64,000 bases of DNA, from assembly GCF_004135735.1 (NCBI RefSeq), contig NZ_CP012670.1, positions 9,185,501 through 9,249,500 of the forward strand. Direction: 5' to 3'. Positions 56,449-64,000 of the stretch are shown here, piece after piece. The stretch's first letter is position 1. Each line of letters begins with the position of its first letter. The notes beneath the pieces were generated by a model that was not told the origin of the DNA, did no database searches, and saw only the letters and a program-made list of their open reading frames with translations. Made by a program: the position numbers and the translations under genes. Source of the stretch: Sorangium cellulosum. GTDB taxonomy: Bacteria; Myxococcota_A; Polyangia; Polyangiales; Polyangiaceae.

Positions 56449-56774
56449 TCGTCCATTTTCTCCAGCAGTCGCTCGAGGCGATCGACGTGCTCCGTCCAGA
56501 AGGCGCGGTAGTGCGCGATCCAGTCGATGAGCGGCTTCAGCCCGCGCGGCTCCACCCGGTAATAGACGCAGCGCCCCTCGCGCCGGCCGTTCACCAGGCC
56601 GGCGTCTTTCAGCGTGGCGAGGTGCTGCGAGATCGCCGGCTGCGAGATGTCGAAGCGCGCCGTGAGGTCCTTCACGGCCGCCTCGCCGCGCGTGAGCGAC
56701 TCGAAGATCGCCCGGCGGCTGGGGTCCGCCAGCGCCTGGAAGATCTTGTCCTCGGCCGCGGCCGCGCGCTGCAT
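56445..56774 (-). CDS. ArsR/SdpR-family transcriptional repressor
   Basis: 109 aa winged helix-turn-helix regulator. ALADPSRRAIFESLTRGEAAVKDLTARFDISQPAISQHLATLKDAGLVN is the recognition region and wing. No ArsR metal site (CxC) is present, so the signal is not heavy metal; SdpR-like members repress their own operon. It heads a cotranscribed unit with the SRPBCC gene and probably continues into the small membrane protein and UvrA paralogue. Its promoter has a 16-bp palindrome and leaves almost no 5' leader. Confidence 0.93.
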   Translation of the reverse strand: MQRAAAAEDKIFQALADPSRRAIFESLTRGEAAVKDLTARFDISQPAISQHLATLKDAGLVNGRREGRCVYYRVEPRGLKPLIDWIAHYRAFWTEHVDRLERLLEKMDE

Positions 56775-56780
56775 CCTCGA

Positions 56781-56809
56781 CGTATAAGCAAACGCTTATT
56801 GATTGTCAA
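56781..56809 (-). promoter_or_regulatory. near-leaderless promoter with operator
   Basis: Minus strand: TTGACA (56804-56809), a 17-nt spacer and TATACG (56781-56786). The perfect palindrome ATAAGC-AAAC-GCTTAT (56784-56799) fills the spacer, a good ArsR-type operator. The ATG of the regulator (56774) begins about 6 bases after the -10, so transcription would start at or within a base or two of the start codon. Confidence 0.85.
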
Positions 56810-57194
56810 GCGCGCGAAGCCTCGCCAGCAGCGCGAGCGCGCGCAGGAGACTCCGCTGACGCTGGCGGATGAGGGGGCGGGGTACCCGCGTGCTGCCGGC
56901 GGGTGGGCGCGACGGCGTGGAGGAGAGGATCCGGCGCTCGGTCACCGGGGCGCGTGGCCGCCCCCGCGGCGCTTCCTCGAGGTGGACGTGGGCGCGCTCG
57001 GCGCCGCCGGCGTCACGCTCCTGGAGCGCGAGCCCGTCGAGCGCGCTGGCGTGGCGCGCGGAGCGGCCGCGTCGTCGAGGTGGACGCCGGCGAGTTCGTG
57101 ATCGTCGATGGCCGCCCGTGGGACCGGGCTCGGGCGGAGACAGGACACGCCTCGGAGGGCGCCGCGCCCGCGCGCCGCGCCCCCCCGGGGCGCC
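56810..57194. other. gene-free region between metG and the regulator operon
   Basis: About 385 bp. No supported gene was seen; frames here are Arg/Gly/Ala low-complexity. No clear terminator for metG was recognised. Confidence 0.4.
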
Positions 57195-59249
57195 TCAGTG
57201 CACGCGCATGCCCGGCTTCGCCCCGGAGTCGGGCGACAGCACATGCACCGTGTCGTCGCCGGCCGCCAGCACCATCCCCTCGCTGAGGCCGAACTTCATC
57301 TTCCGGGGTGCCAGGTTGGCGCACACGATGACGAGCCGCCCGACGAGATCCTCCGGCTTGTAATGGGCCTTGATGCCGGCGAACACCGTGCGCCGCGCCT
57401 CGCCGCCGAGCGAGACGGTGAGCTTGAGCAGCTTCTTCGCCTCGGGCACGTGCTCCGCCGTGAGGATGCGCGCGACGCGCAGATCGATCTTCGAGAAGTC
57501 GTCGATCGTGCACTCCGGGGCGAGCGGCTCCTTCGCGAGCGCCGCGCCGTCGTCCTCGACGCCCGCGGCCCCGCTCGGCGCCGCCGCGCCGGCGGTCGCC
57601 GCCTCCTCGGCGGGGCGGCTCTCGGCGACCATCCTCTCCACGGCGGCCGGCTCGACGCGCTTCATGAGGTGCTCATACGCGCTCACGGGCGTGCCCACGA
57701 GCGGCGTCTTCGCGTGCGCCCAGCGGTCCATCGGACACCCGAGCAGCCGCGCCACGTCGTCCGCGAGCTTCGGCAGCACCGGCGCCAGGTAGAGGACGAT
57801 CTGCCGGAACAGGTTGAGCGCCACCGTGCAGACGGCCTGCACCTCGGCCTTCTTGTCCGGCTGCTTCGCGAGCGCCCACGGCTGCATCCGGTCGACATAC
57901 TCGTTCGCCCGGTCGGCGAGGGCGATGATGAGCCGCGTCGCCCGCGCGAAGTCGAACGCCGCGTACGCCGCCCCGATCGCGTCCCCCTCCGCCGCCGCCG
58001 CCGCGAAGAGGCCGCCGTCGTCCGGATACACGGGCGACAGCCCCACCCCCGCGACGAAGCGCGACGAGCGGCTCGCCAGGTTCACGACCTTGTTCACGAG
58101 CTCGGCGTTCACCTTGTTCACGAGCTCTTCCAGGTTCAGATCGATGTCGTCGACCTTCGAGCTCAGCTTGCTCGCGTAGTAATAACGCAGGTACGCGGGG
58201 TCGAGGTGCTTCAGGTACGTCGAGGCGAGCACGAACGTGCCCTTGCTCTTCGACATCTTCTCGCCGTTCACGGTGAGGAACCCGTGCACCTGCACGCGCG
58301 ACGGCAGCGTGAAGCCCGCGCTCCTCAGCATCGCCGGCCAGAAGAGGGTGTGGAAATAGACGATATCCTTGCCGATGACGTGGACGATCTCGGTCTCTTC
58401 CGAGCGCCACCAGTCGTCGAACGACTCGCCCTCCCGGTCGCACCACTCCTTGCTCGTGGCGATGTAGCCGATCGGCGCGTCGAACCAGACATACCAGTAG
58501 TTCCCGGGCGCGTCCGGGATCTCGAAGCCGAAGTACGGGGCAGGGCGCGACACGTCCCAGTCCCGGAGCGGCTCCGACAGGAAGTGGCCCGCGAGGTAGT
58601 TCGCGATCTCCTTCGGCATCCGCCCCTCGGCCTGCGTCCAGGTGGCCAGGAACGGCCGCTCCGGCTCGATGGCCACCATGAGGTGCTGCGCGCTCCGCAC
58701 CTCGGGCCGCACGCCCGTGAGGGCGCTCCTCGGCTCGACGAGATCCGTGGCGGCGTAGGTCGAGCCGCACTTGTCGCAGCTGTCGCCGTACTGGTCCGGC
58801 GCGGCGCACTTCGGACAGGTGCCCTTGACGAAGCGGTCCGCCAGGAACATTCCCTCCTTCGGATCGAAGAGCTGCGTGACGTCCTTCGTGGTCACCCTGC
58901 CGCGCTCCCGCAGCGACGCCCAGATCTCGTGGCACAGCGCCCGGTTCGCGGGGGAGTTCGTGCTGCCGTAATGGTCAACGCGGATCTGGAATGCAGCGAA
59001 GTCGCGCTGGTGCGCCGCGTTCATGTCGGCGATGACGTCGACCTCGCTCCGCCCCTCCTGCCGCGCGCGGATCATGATGGCCGTGCCGTGGGTGTCGTCG
59101 GCGCAGAGATAGATGGCCCTGCGCCCGGTCATGCGCCAGTAACGCGCGAAGATGTCGGTCTGCGTGTATTCGACCAGGTGGCCGAGGTGGATGTGGCCGT
59201 TCGCGTACGGGAGCGCGCTGGTGATGAGGAGCCGTTTCATGCTGGGCAC
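57195..59249 (-). CDS. metG: methionyl-tRNA synthetase
   Basis: 684 aa class I synthetase charging tRNA-Met. HIGH motif is HIHLGH at 19-24, KMSKS is residues 331-335, and the connective zinc knuckle has CPKC and CDKC pairs. The anticodon-binding helical domain follows, then a flexible Ala/Glu-rich linker at about 560-580 and a C-terminal tRNA-binding (Trbp111/EMAP-like) domain from about 585 (IDDFSKIDLRVARIL). The two-part length fits the long MetG form. Start alternatives are the Met codons at 59249 and 59240. A large inverted repeat lies in the divergent gap before the oxidoreductase. Confidence 0.97.
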   Translation of the reverse strand: MPSMKRLLITSALPYANGHIHLGHLVEYTQTDIFARYWRMTGRRAIYLCADDTHGTAIMIRARQEGRSEVDVIADMNAAHQRDFAAFQIRVDHYGSTNSPANRALCHEIWASLRERGRVTTKDVTQLFDPKEGMFLADRFVKGTCPKCAAPDQYGDSCDKCGSTYAATDLVEPRSALTGVRPEVRSAQHLMVAIEPERPFLATWTQAEGRMPKEIANYLAGHFLSEPLRDWDVSRPAPYFGFEIPDAPGNYWYVWFDAPIGYIATSKEWCDREGESFDDWWRSEETEIVHVIGKDIVYFHTLFWPAMLRSAGFTLPSRVQVHGFLTVNGEKMSKSKGTFVLASTYLKHLDPAYLRYYYASKLSSKVDDIDLNLEELVNKVNAELVNKVVNLASRSSRFVAGVGLSPVYPDDGGLFAAAAAEGDAIGAAYAAFDFARATRLIIALADRANEYVDRMQPWALAKQPDKKAEVQAVCTVALNLFRQIVLYLAPVLPKLADDVARLLGCPMDRWAHAKTPLVGTPVSAYEHLMKRVEPAAVERMVAESRPAEEAATAGAAAPSGAAGVEDDGAALAKEPLAPECTIDDFSKIDLRVARILTAEHVPEAKKLLKLTVSLGGEARRTVFAGIKAHYKPEDLVGRLVIVCANLAPRKMKFGLSEGMVLAAGDDTVHVLSPDSGAKPGMRVH

Positions 59250-59317
59250 GACTTTGCACGAACTCGCGGCCCGACGCCATGCGCGGGCGCGGCCCCGCGC
59301 GACGGCGTCCCCGGGGC

Positions 59318-59421
59318 ACGCGGTCCGGGACGGAGCGAGCCGCCGCCGCCAACGGCGTTGAGCCGGGCGGCGTTGCGCCGGGCGCCGCGAGGGCGAGCCC
59401 GCGTTTCGTCCCGGACCGCGT
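59318..59421. repeat. 15-bp inverted repeat in a divergent promoter gap
   Basis: ACGCGGTCCGGGACG (59318-59332) is repeated in inverse at 59407-59421, separated by 74 bp of GC-rich DNA. It sits between the start of metG (minus) and the FAD oxidoreductase (plus), 51 bases before the latter's start. It may be a pair of operator half-sites or a folding element. Confidence 0.75.
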
Positions 59422-59470
59422 AACCTTTCCGGCCCCCCGGTCGTGGTACGGCCAGGAAAGGGGACACGGG

Positions 59471-60760
59471 ATGAGACACACGAACGACGTGGTGGTGATC
59501 GGCGGCGGGCTCGCGGGGCTCGCGGCGGCGGCGTACCTGGGCCGGGCGGGGCGGTCCGTCGCCCTCGTCGAGAAGGCGCACGCGCCGGGCGGCCGCGCCG
59601 CCACGCAGGAGAGCCACGGCTTCTCGCTCAACCTCGGCGCCCACGCCCTCTACCGGGGCGGCGCGGCGCACCGGGCGCTCCGGGAGCTCGGCGTCCGGTT
59701 CAGCGGCGGGGCGCCGCCCGGGTCGGGGGCGTTCGCCCTCGACCGGGGCGTCCTGCACACCATGCCCTACGGCGCCCTGTCGCTGCTCACGACCGGCCTC
59801 TTCGGCGTCGCCGAGAAGGTCGAGGTGAGCCGCGTCCTCGGCAAGCTCGCCTCGGTCGACGCCGCGCCGCTCATGGCGGTCCCGGTCTCGACCTGGCTCC
59901 AGGGCGCGTTCCGCTCGCCCGCGGTGCGCCGGTTCGTCTCCATGCTCATCCGGCTGTCCACCTTCTGCGCCGACGACGCGCGCCAGAGCGCCGGCGCGGC
60001 GCTCTACCAGGTGCAGCGCGGCGTCCGCGACGGCGTGCTCTACCTCGACGGCGGCTGGAGGACGCTGGTCGACGGCCTGCGCGACGCGGCGGTCGCGGCC
60101 GGCGCGCAGATCCTCACCGGGGCGCGGGCGGAGCAGGTCGAGCTGCAGGGCGGCGAGGCGGCCGGCGTGACGCTCGCGGGCGGCGACCGCATCCGCGCCG
60201 GCGCCGTGCTCATCGCCGCCGGCCCGCGCGCGGCGGCCGCGCTCGTGCCCGGGAGCCCAGCGCTCGCGAGGTACGCCGAGCGCGCCGTCCCGCTCCGCGC
60301 GGCGTGCCTCGACGTGGCGCTCTCGCGGCTGCCTCGCCCGCGCCTCAACCTCGTGCTCGGCATGGATCGCCCGCTCTACCTGTCGGTGCACTCGAACGTC
60401 GCGCGGCTCGCCCCCGAGGGCGGCGGCGTGATCCACACGATGCAGTACGGCCCCGAGCGCGCCGGGGGCGACGCGGAGCGCGCGCTCGAGGACCTCCTCG
60501 AGCTCGGCCAGCCGGGCTACCGCGACGCGCTCGTCGAGCGCCGCTTCCTGCCGTCGCTCGTCGCCAGCAACGCCGTGGTCACCGCCGACGGCGGCGGCTT
60601 CGCGGGGCGCCCCGGCGTCCGCGTCCCGGAGCTCGCCGGGCTCTTCGTCGCGGGCGACTGGGTGGGACCGGAGGGCATGCTCGCCGACGCGAGCCTCGCC
60701 AGCGCCCGGGCCGCCGCCGAGGCGATCCTGGCGCGCCGGGCGCTCGAGCACGCCGCATGA
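59471..60760 (+). CDS. FAD-dependent oxidoreductase (phytoene-desaturase/amine-oxidase-like)
   Basis: 429 aa. FAD dinucleotide fold VVVIGGGLAGLAAAAYLGRAG at residue 6, the second GG motif ALVEKAHAPGGRAATQE, a substrate-binding middle domain, and the C-terminal flavin signature LFVAGDWVGPEGMLADASLASARAAAEAIL. This is the NAD(P)/FAD oxidoreductase group that includes carotenoid desaturases/isomerases and monoamine oxidases. The stop overlaps the ECF sigma gene by 4 bases (ATGA), a frequent arrangement for ECF41-type factors. Substrate not determined. Confidence 0.9.
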   Translation: MRHTNDVVVIGGGLAGLAAAAYLGRAGRSVALVEKAHAPGGRAATQESHGFSLNLGAHALYRGGAAHRALRELGVRFSGGAPPGSGAFALDRGVLHTMPYGALSLLTTGLFGVAEKVEVSRVLGKLASVDAAPLMAVPVSTWLQGAFRSPAVRRFVSMLIRLSTFCADDARQSAGAALYQVQRGVRDGVLYLDGGWRTLVDGLRDAAVAAGAQILTGARAEQVELQGGEAAGVTLAGGDRIRAGAVLIAAGPRAAAALVPGSPALARYAERAVPLRAACLDVALSRLPRPRLNLVLGMDRPLYLSVHSNVARLAPEGGGVIHTMQYGPERAGGDAERALEDLLELGQPGYRDALVERRFLPSLVASNAVVTADGGGFAGRPGVRVPELAGLFVAGDWVGPEGMLADASLASARAAAEAILARRALEHAA

Positions 60761-61758
60761 CGATGAGGTCGCCGCAGCACGCCGCCGACCCGAGGGGCGC
60801 TTCCGCGCCGGACGCGGCGCTCGCCACGAGCTACCTCGGGGCGAGCTACCGCGAGCACGAGCGCTTCCTCTGGGCGCTGTCCTACCGGCTCACGGGCAGC
60901 GCCGCCGACGCGGACGACATCGTGCAGGAGACGTTCGTCCGCGCGCTGGAGCGCCCGCCGGCGCGCACGGACGAGCCCGTGCGCCCGTGGCTCACGCGCG
61001 TCGCGCTGAACCTCGGCCGCGACGTCCTGCGGCGCCGCAAGCGCCGCCCCTACGACGGCCCGTGGCTCCCCTCCCCGATCGAGGCCGAGCCCGAGCCGCC
61101 GTCGTTCGAGCTCCCGGGCAAGGACGGCACCGAGCACCGCTACGATCTCCTGGAGAGCGCCTCGTTCGCGTTCCTCGTCGCGCTCGAGGCGCTCACCCCG
61201 CGGCAGCGCGCCGTGCTCCTGCTCCGCGATGTCTTCGACTACTCGGTGCAGGAGACCGCCGCCGCGCTCGACCTGTCGGAGGCCTGCGTGAAGACGACGC
61301 ACCACCGCGCCCGCCGCGCCCTCGAGCCGTACGACCGCGATCGCTGCCGCCCCTCGCCCGAGCTCGTCGAGCGGTCGGGCGCGGCGCTCGTGCGCTTCCT
61401 CCGGACGCTGGCGACGCACGACGTGCCGGCCATCGAGGCGCTGCTCAGCGAGGGCGTCCGCGTCGTCAACGACGCGAACGGCGAGTTCAAGGCGGCGCGC
61501 AAGATCGTCGCCGGGCGGAGCCGGGTCGCGCGGTTCTGCGCCGGCGTGCTCCGGTTCGGGTATGGCGGCGAGGCTCGCCACGCGATCCGCCTGCTCAACG
61601 GCCTCCCCGCGCTCGTCGTCGAGCGCCTGGGCGGCTCGGGCAAGATCGCCCCGCGGTACGTCACGCGGTGCGACATCGACGCGGACGGTCGCATCACGGT
61701 GATCCACACCGTGCTCGCCTCGCGCAAGCTGACCGCCGTGAGGCCGCTCGCCCCGTGA
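60757..61758 (+). CDS. ECF41-type RNA polymerase sigma factor
   Basis: 333 aa, starting inside the preceding gene (ATGA). Sigma2 (RFLWALSYRLTGSAADADDIVQ) and sigma4 (ALTPRQRAVLLLRDVFDYSVQETAAALDLSEACVKTTHHRARRAL) are followed by a C-terminal extension of about 110 residues with a SnoaL-like fold (FLRTLATHDVPAIEALLSEG, RVVNDANGEFKAARKIVAG). ECF41 factors use this domain in place of an anti-sigma factor and usually control a neighbouring oxidoreductase gene, here the overlapping FAD enzyme. Confidence 0.93.
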   Translation: MTMRSPQHAADPRGASAPDAALATSYLGASYREHERFLWALSYRLTGSAADADDIVQETFVRALERPPARTDEPVRPWLTRVALNLGRDVLRRRKRRPYDGPWLPSPIEAEPEPPSFELPGKDGTEHRYDLLESASFAFLVALEALTPRQRAVLLLRDVFDYSVQETAAALDLSEACVKTTHHRARRALEPYDRDRCRPSPELVERSGAALVRFLRTLATHDVPAIEALLSEGVRVVNDANGEFKAARKIVAGRSRVARFCAGVLRFGYGGEARHAIRLLNGLPALVVERLGGSGKIAPRYVTRCDIDADGRITVIHTVLASRKLTAVRPLAP

Positions 61759-61929
61759 GCCCCCGGAGCGCAGCGCCACCGGCGCCCAGGGGGAAGAGGC
61801 AGCCCCCTGCCGGCCGAGCACTGGAGTGAGTCATGTCGTGGGGCGTGCTTCGGCCGGCGAAGTAGATACTGTGATTCAGCAGCCTAGCGCCGGTGGGCGT
61901 TCGTGTCCACGCTGGAACAGTCCGCTCGC

Positions 61930-62253
61930 TCAGGTCGCTTTCTGGGCCCTCTCGCGGTGCGCCTGCTCGATGAAGTGGCGAACCTCCTTCTCGATCGCCG
62001 CGAGCGCCACCCCCTTGAAGGGGCGCAGGAGGAAGGGCACGTCGAGATCGACGTCCACGGCGCCGGGGCGGAGCTCCATGCTGCCTTTCAGCTTCACCCC
62101 CTTCACCGAGAATCCCAGCTCGGCGCGCCGGTCATCGCGCCACGTGAGGAAGGGCTGATACTCCGCGTACTGCTCTCTGTACTGTGCGATCGCTCGTTCG
62201 GTCGCCAGCTTCGCCTCTTGGTCGTTCAGGTCATGTTCGATCGTGTGTTTCAT
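61930..62253 (-). CDS. polyhydroxyalkanoic-acid-system-like small protein
   Basis: 107 aa. The sequence MKHTIEHDLNDQEAKLATER ... LRPGAVDVDLDVPFLLRPFKG ... AIEKEVRHFIEQA resembles the small PHA granule-region proteins (PF09650-like) in length and pattern. Such proteins are linked to polyhydroxyalkanoate regions or membrane stress, but no PHA synthase is nearby. Read divergently from the protease gene. Confidence 0.65.
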   Translation of the reverse strand: MKHTIEHDLNDQEAKLATERAIAQYREQYAEYQPFLTWRDDRRAELGFSVKGVKLKGSMELRPGAVDVDLDVPFLLRPFKGVALAAIEKEVRHFIEQAHRERAQKAT

Positions 62254-62677
62254 GGGACCTCGCAGTTGGGTTCAGAGGCACATCGCGAGAACCGGCCAGT
62301 GAGCCGCCCACCGCGGGCGCTTCGCGGGCAAGCGCGGTACCCGGCCGATTTCCTCCGTGAATACCACGGATGCCCCCCACCCGCGGGGCGTTGACTCGCC
62401 TCCTGACTCGAAATCTGCATTGTGGGACATTTCGCCGCGCCCGGCACCGGCGCGCGCGGCCAGCGCGCCGCCGGGCAGCCCGTCGCGGAGGCGGCGCGGA
62501 TCGCGGCGATCTCGGCGCGGATCGCGCGGATGAGCCCGGCCACGACGGGCCACGGTCCCGGCACGCCTGAGCCCGCTGCCGCGCCGGGGGGCGCCCGGGG
62601 TCGAGGACCACAGGCGCGCCCCCCCTGCGCGCGCCTGTGGTCATCGAGCCCGGCCTCGCGTAAAGAACAGCGCCGCC
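62254..62677. promoter_or_regulatory. divergent intergenic region with strong hairpin
   Basis: 424 bp between the PHA-system gene and the protease gene. It includes a perfect 14-bp inverted repeat GACCACAGGCGCGC / GCGCGCCTGTGGTC (62606-62619 and 62629-62642) with a 9-nt loop, flanked by matching TCGA, ending 35 bases before the protease start. There is no T tract. A leader hairpin controlling the protease, or a terminator for an unseen transcript, are both possible. Nothing else was recognised. Confidence 0.7.
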
Positions 62678-64000
62678 GTGGACCTCCTGTATTTCGCGCT
62701 GCTCTGCTCCGTGCTCATCTTCGTGCACGAGCTCGGCCACTTTGTGTGCGCGAAGCTCTTCGGCGTGAAGGTCCTCACCTTCTCGATCGGCTTCGGCCCC
62801 CGCGTGCTGCGCCTCAGGGGCCGCGAGACGGAGTACTGCATCGCGCTCCTGCCCCTCGGCGGCTTCGTGAAGATGCTCGAGGAGAACCGGCAGGAGGCCG
62901 TGCTCCCCGAGGATCGCAAGCGCACGTTCGAGTCCCAGGCGCTCTGGAAGCGCGTGATCATCGTCATGGCGGGCCCGGCGATGAACGTGCTGTTCCCGGT
63001 GCTCCTCTACTTCGCGGTCTTCATCGGCGAGACGCGCTTCGTGCCGCCGACGGTCGGCGTGGTCCTGCCGGGGCACCCGGCCGAGGGGCGGCTCGTGCCG
63101 GGCGATCGCATCCTCGAGGTGGACGGCGAGCGCATCGGCACGTTCGCCGAGCTCCACCGCATCGTGTCGAAGAGCCCCAACCAGGAGCTCCGGCTCACGG
63201 TCTTCCGCGACAAGCAGCGCGTCGAGGTCACGGTCGTCCCGGAGGAGAAGATCGTCCAGAAGCCGCTCGAGATCGTCGACCGCGTGGGCGAGATCGGCAT
63301 CAAGCCGAGCCGCCCCGCGGCCGTGATCGGCGTGTCGCGGCCCGACTCGCCCGCCTACCGCGCCGGGCTCCGCACGTTCGACGTGGTGACGGACGTGCGC
63401 GGCACGCCCGTGAAGACGTTCGCCGACCTGGAGCACGCGCTCGAGGACAACCGCGGCGCCACGGTGCCGGTCACGTACCTGCGCCCGGTCCCGGCGCCGA
63501 ACGCGCTCGGCGGGCTGGCCAAGCTCGCGGTGTACGAGTCGGGCGTCGCCGCGCTGACCCCCGAGGCCGGCCACGGCGATCTGCTCGCGCGGACCGGCAT
63601 CGAGCCCGCGGACCTCTACGTCGCCGAGGTGCCCGAGGGCTCGGCCGAGTGGGACGCCGAGCTCCGGCCGGGCGACCGCATCACCGAGGTCGACGGCGTC
63701 GAGGTCACCGCCTGGTCGACGTTCGTCGAGCTCCTGTTCGCCGCGCCGGACCGGCCGCACGTGATCACCTGGCAGCGCGCGGGCCACCGCAAGAGCGGCA
63801 CCATCGAGCTGCGCCGCGAGGACTGGATCGACGAGTACGGCCAGCACCGCCCGCGCTTCTACCTGCGCGCGTCGAACTGGTCGCCGATGGTGGCCGAGCC
63901 GTTCGTCGACAGCCCGTCCGCGTTCCAGTTCGCGCTGGAGAGCGCGATCGACGAGACGTACGACGTCATCCGGTTCATCGTGGTCGGGATCGTCCGCATC
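62678..64000 (+). CDS. rseP: RseP-type site-2 metalloprotease (partial, runs off window)
   Basis: At least 441 aa, open to the window edge. The first membrane helix carries the zinc motif HELGH (His17, Glu18, His21) as FVHELGHFVCAKLFGVKV, followed by the family's FSIGFGPRVL and a second membrane part VIIVMAGPAMNVLFPVLLYFA. Three successive PDZ-like segments follow (TVGVVLPGHPAEGRLVPGD; AVIGVSRPDSPAYRAGLRTF; LYVAEVPEGSAEWDAELRPGD), one more than in E. coli RseP. The enzyme cuts membrane-bound regulators in envelope-stress signalling. Start is a GTG; the C-terminal LDG motif lies beyond the window. Confidence 0.93.
   Translation, partial: MDLLYFALLCSVLIFVHELGHFVCAKLFGVKVLTFSIGFGPRVLRLRGRETEYCIALLPLGGFVKMLEENRQEAVLPEDRKRTFESQALWKRVIIVMAGPAMNVLFPVLLYFAVFIGETRFVPPTVGVVLPGHPAEGRLVPGDRILEVDGERIGTFAELHRIVSKSPNQELRLTVFRDKQRVEVTVVPEEKIVQKPLEIVDRVGEIGIKPSRPAAVIGVSRPDSPAYRAGLRTFDVVTDVRGTPVKTFADLEHALEDNRGATVPVTYLRPVPAPNALGGLAKLAVYESGVAALTPEAGHGDLLARTGIEPADLYVAEVPEGSAEWDAELRPGDRITEVDGVEVTAWSTFVELLFAAPDRPHVITWQRAGHRKSGTIELRREDWIDEYGQHRPRFYLRASNWSPMVAEPFVDSPSAFQFALESAIDETYDVIRFIVVGIVRI

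Noticed and set aside
57108..59423. 771-codon + frame opposite metG
   Set aside because: Antisense shadow; metG has all synthetase motifs.

Overview
The window is very GC-rich chromosomal DNA of myxobacterial type, most like Sorangium or a close relative. This is inferred from the extreme G+C at third codon positions, many lipoproteins with Ser/Gly/Thr/Pro repeat linkers, CGDG...CDDGN Cys-rich tails, abundant ECF sigma and two-component regulators, GTGA/ATGA gene overlaps and long gene spacings. No rRNA, tRNA, insertion sequence or phage gene was recognised.

Layout: (1) 18-1196 is a PAS-STAS signalling protein. (2) 1342-4947 is a CRISPR array of 50 repeats and 49 spacers with no cas gene in the window; the repeat points to transcription leftwards from a leader at about 4948-5060. 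(3) 4948-6224 is gene-free and pyrimidine-rich. (4) 6225-7792 holds a Rpn/DUF4351-like gene whose 3' end is tandemly duplicated, followed at 7931-8150 by an AT-rich 42-bp hairpin repeat. (5) 8441-16013 holds a DUF3857/pseudo-transglutaminase protein, murB, pheA and a GH5 hydrolase that lacks a signal peptide. (6) 16244-19530 is a secreted protein, an ECF sigma factor and its probable membrane partner. (7) 19833-29840 is a seven-gene co-directional cell-envelope cluster: three lipoproteins, one of which carries phosphohistidine and PEP/pyruvate-dikinase ATP-binding domains, then a DUF4956 membrane protein, a HlyD adaptor fused to a DUF3616-like propeller, a TolC-like protein and a CotH-kinase lipoprotein. 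(8) 31004-36224 is a compact P450 / duplicated heme-oxygenase-like protein / methyltransferase / P450 operon, followed by a fatty-acid desaturase on the other strand. (9) 38551-40664 (minus) holds an RRM protein, an SDR and a TetR regulator with four operator palindromes. (10) 40803-46651 holds a methyltransferase, a GT2-PaaK fusion, a DUF362 protein and a macrolide-phosphotransferase-like kinase. (11) 46737-64000 holds a lipoprotein, a histidine kinase/NtrC pair, a DCC protein, a peroxiredoxin with a PerR-like box, a UvrA paralogue, an ArsR-SRPBCC pair with a near-leaderless promoter, metG, an FAD amine-oxidase/phytoene-desaturase-like enzyme with an ECF41-type sigma factor, a PHA-system protein and the start of a RseP-type site-2 protease.

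The two most promising unexplained systems are the 20-30 kb envelope cluster, which combines two unrelated predicted phosphotransfer folds outside the cytoplasm with an export route, and the 31-36 kb oxidative cluster, in which both P450s lack the usual I-helix acid and flank a tandem-duplicated heme-oxygenase-like protein. Functions of both are inference from domain content only.
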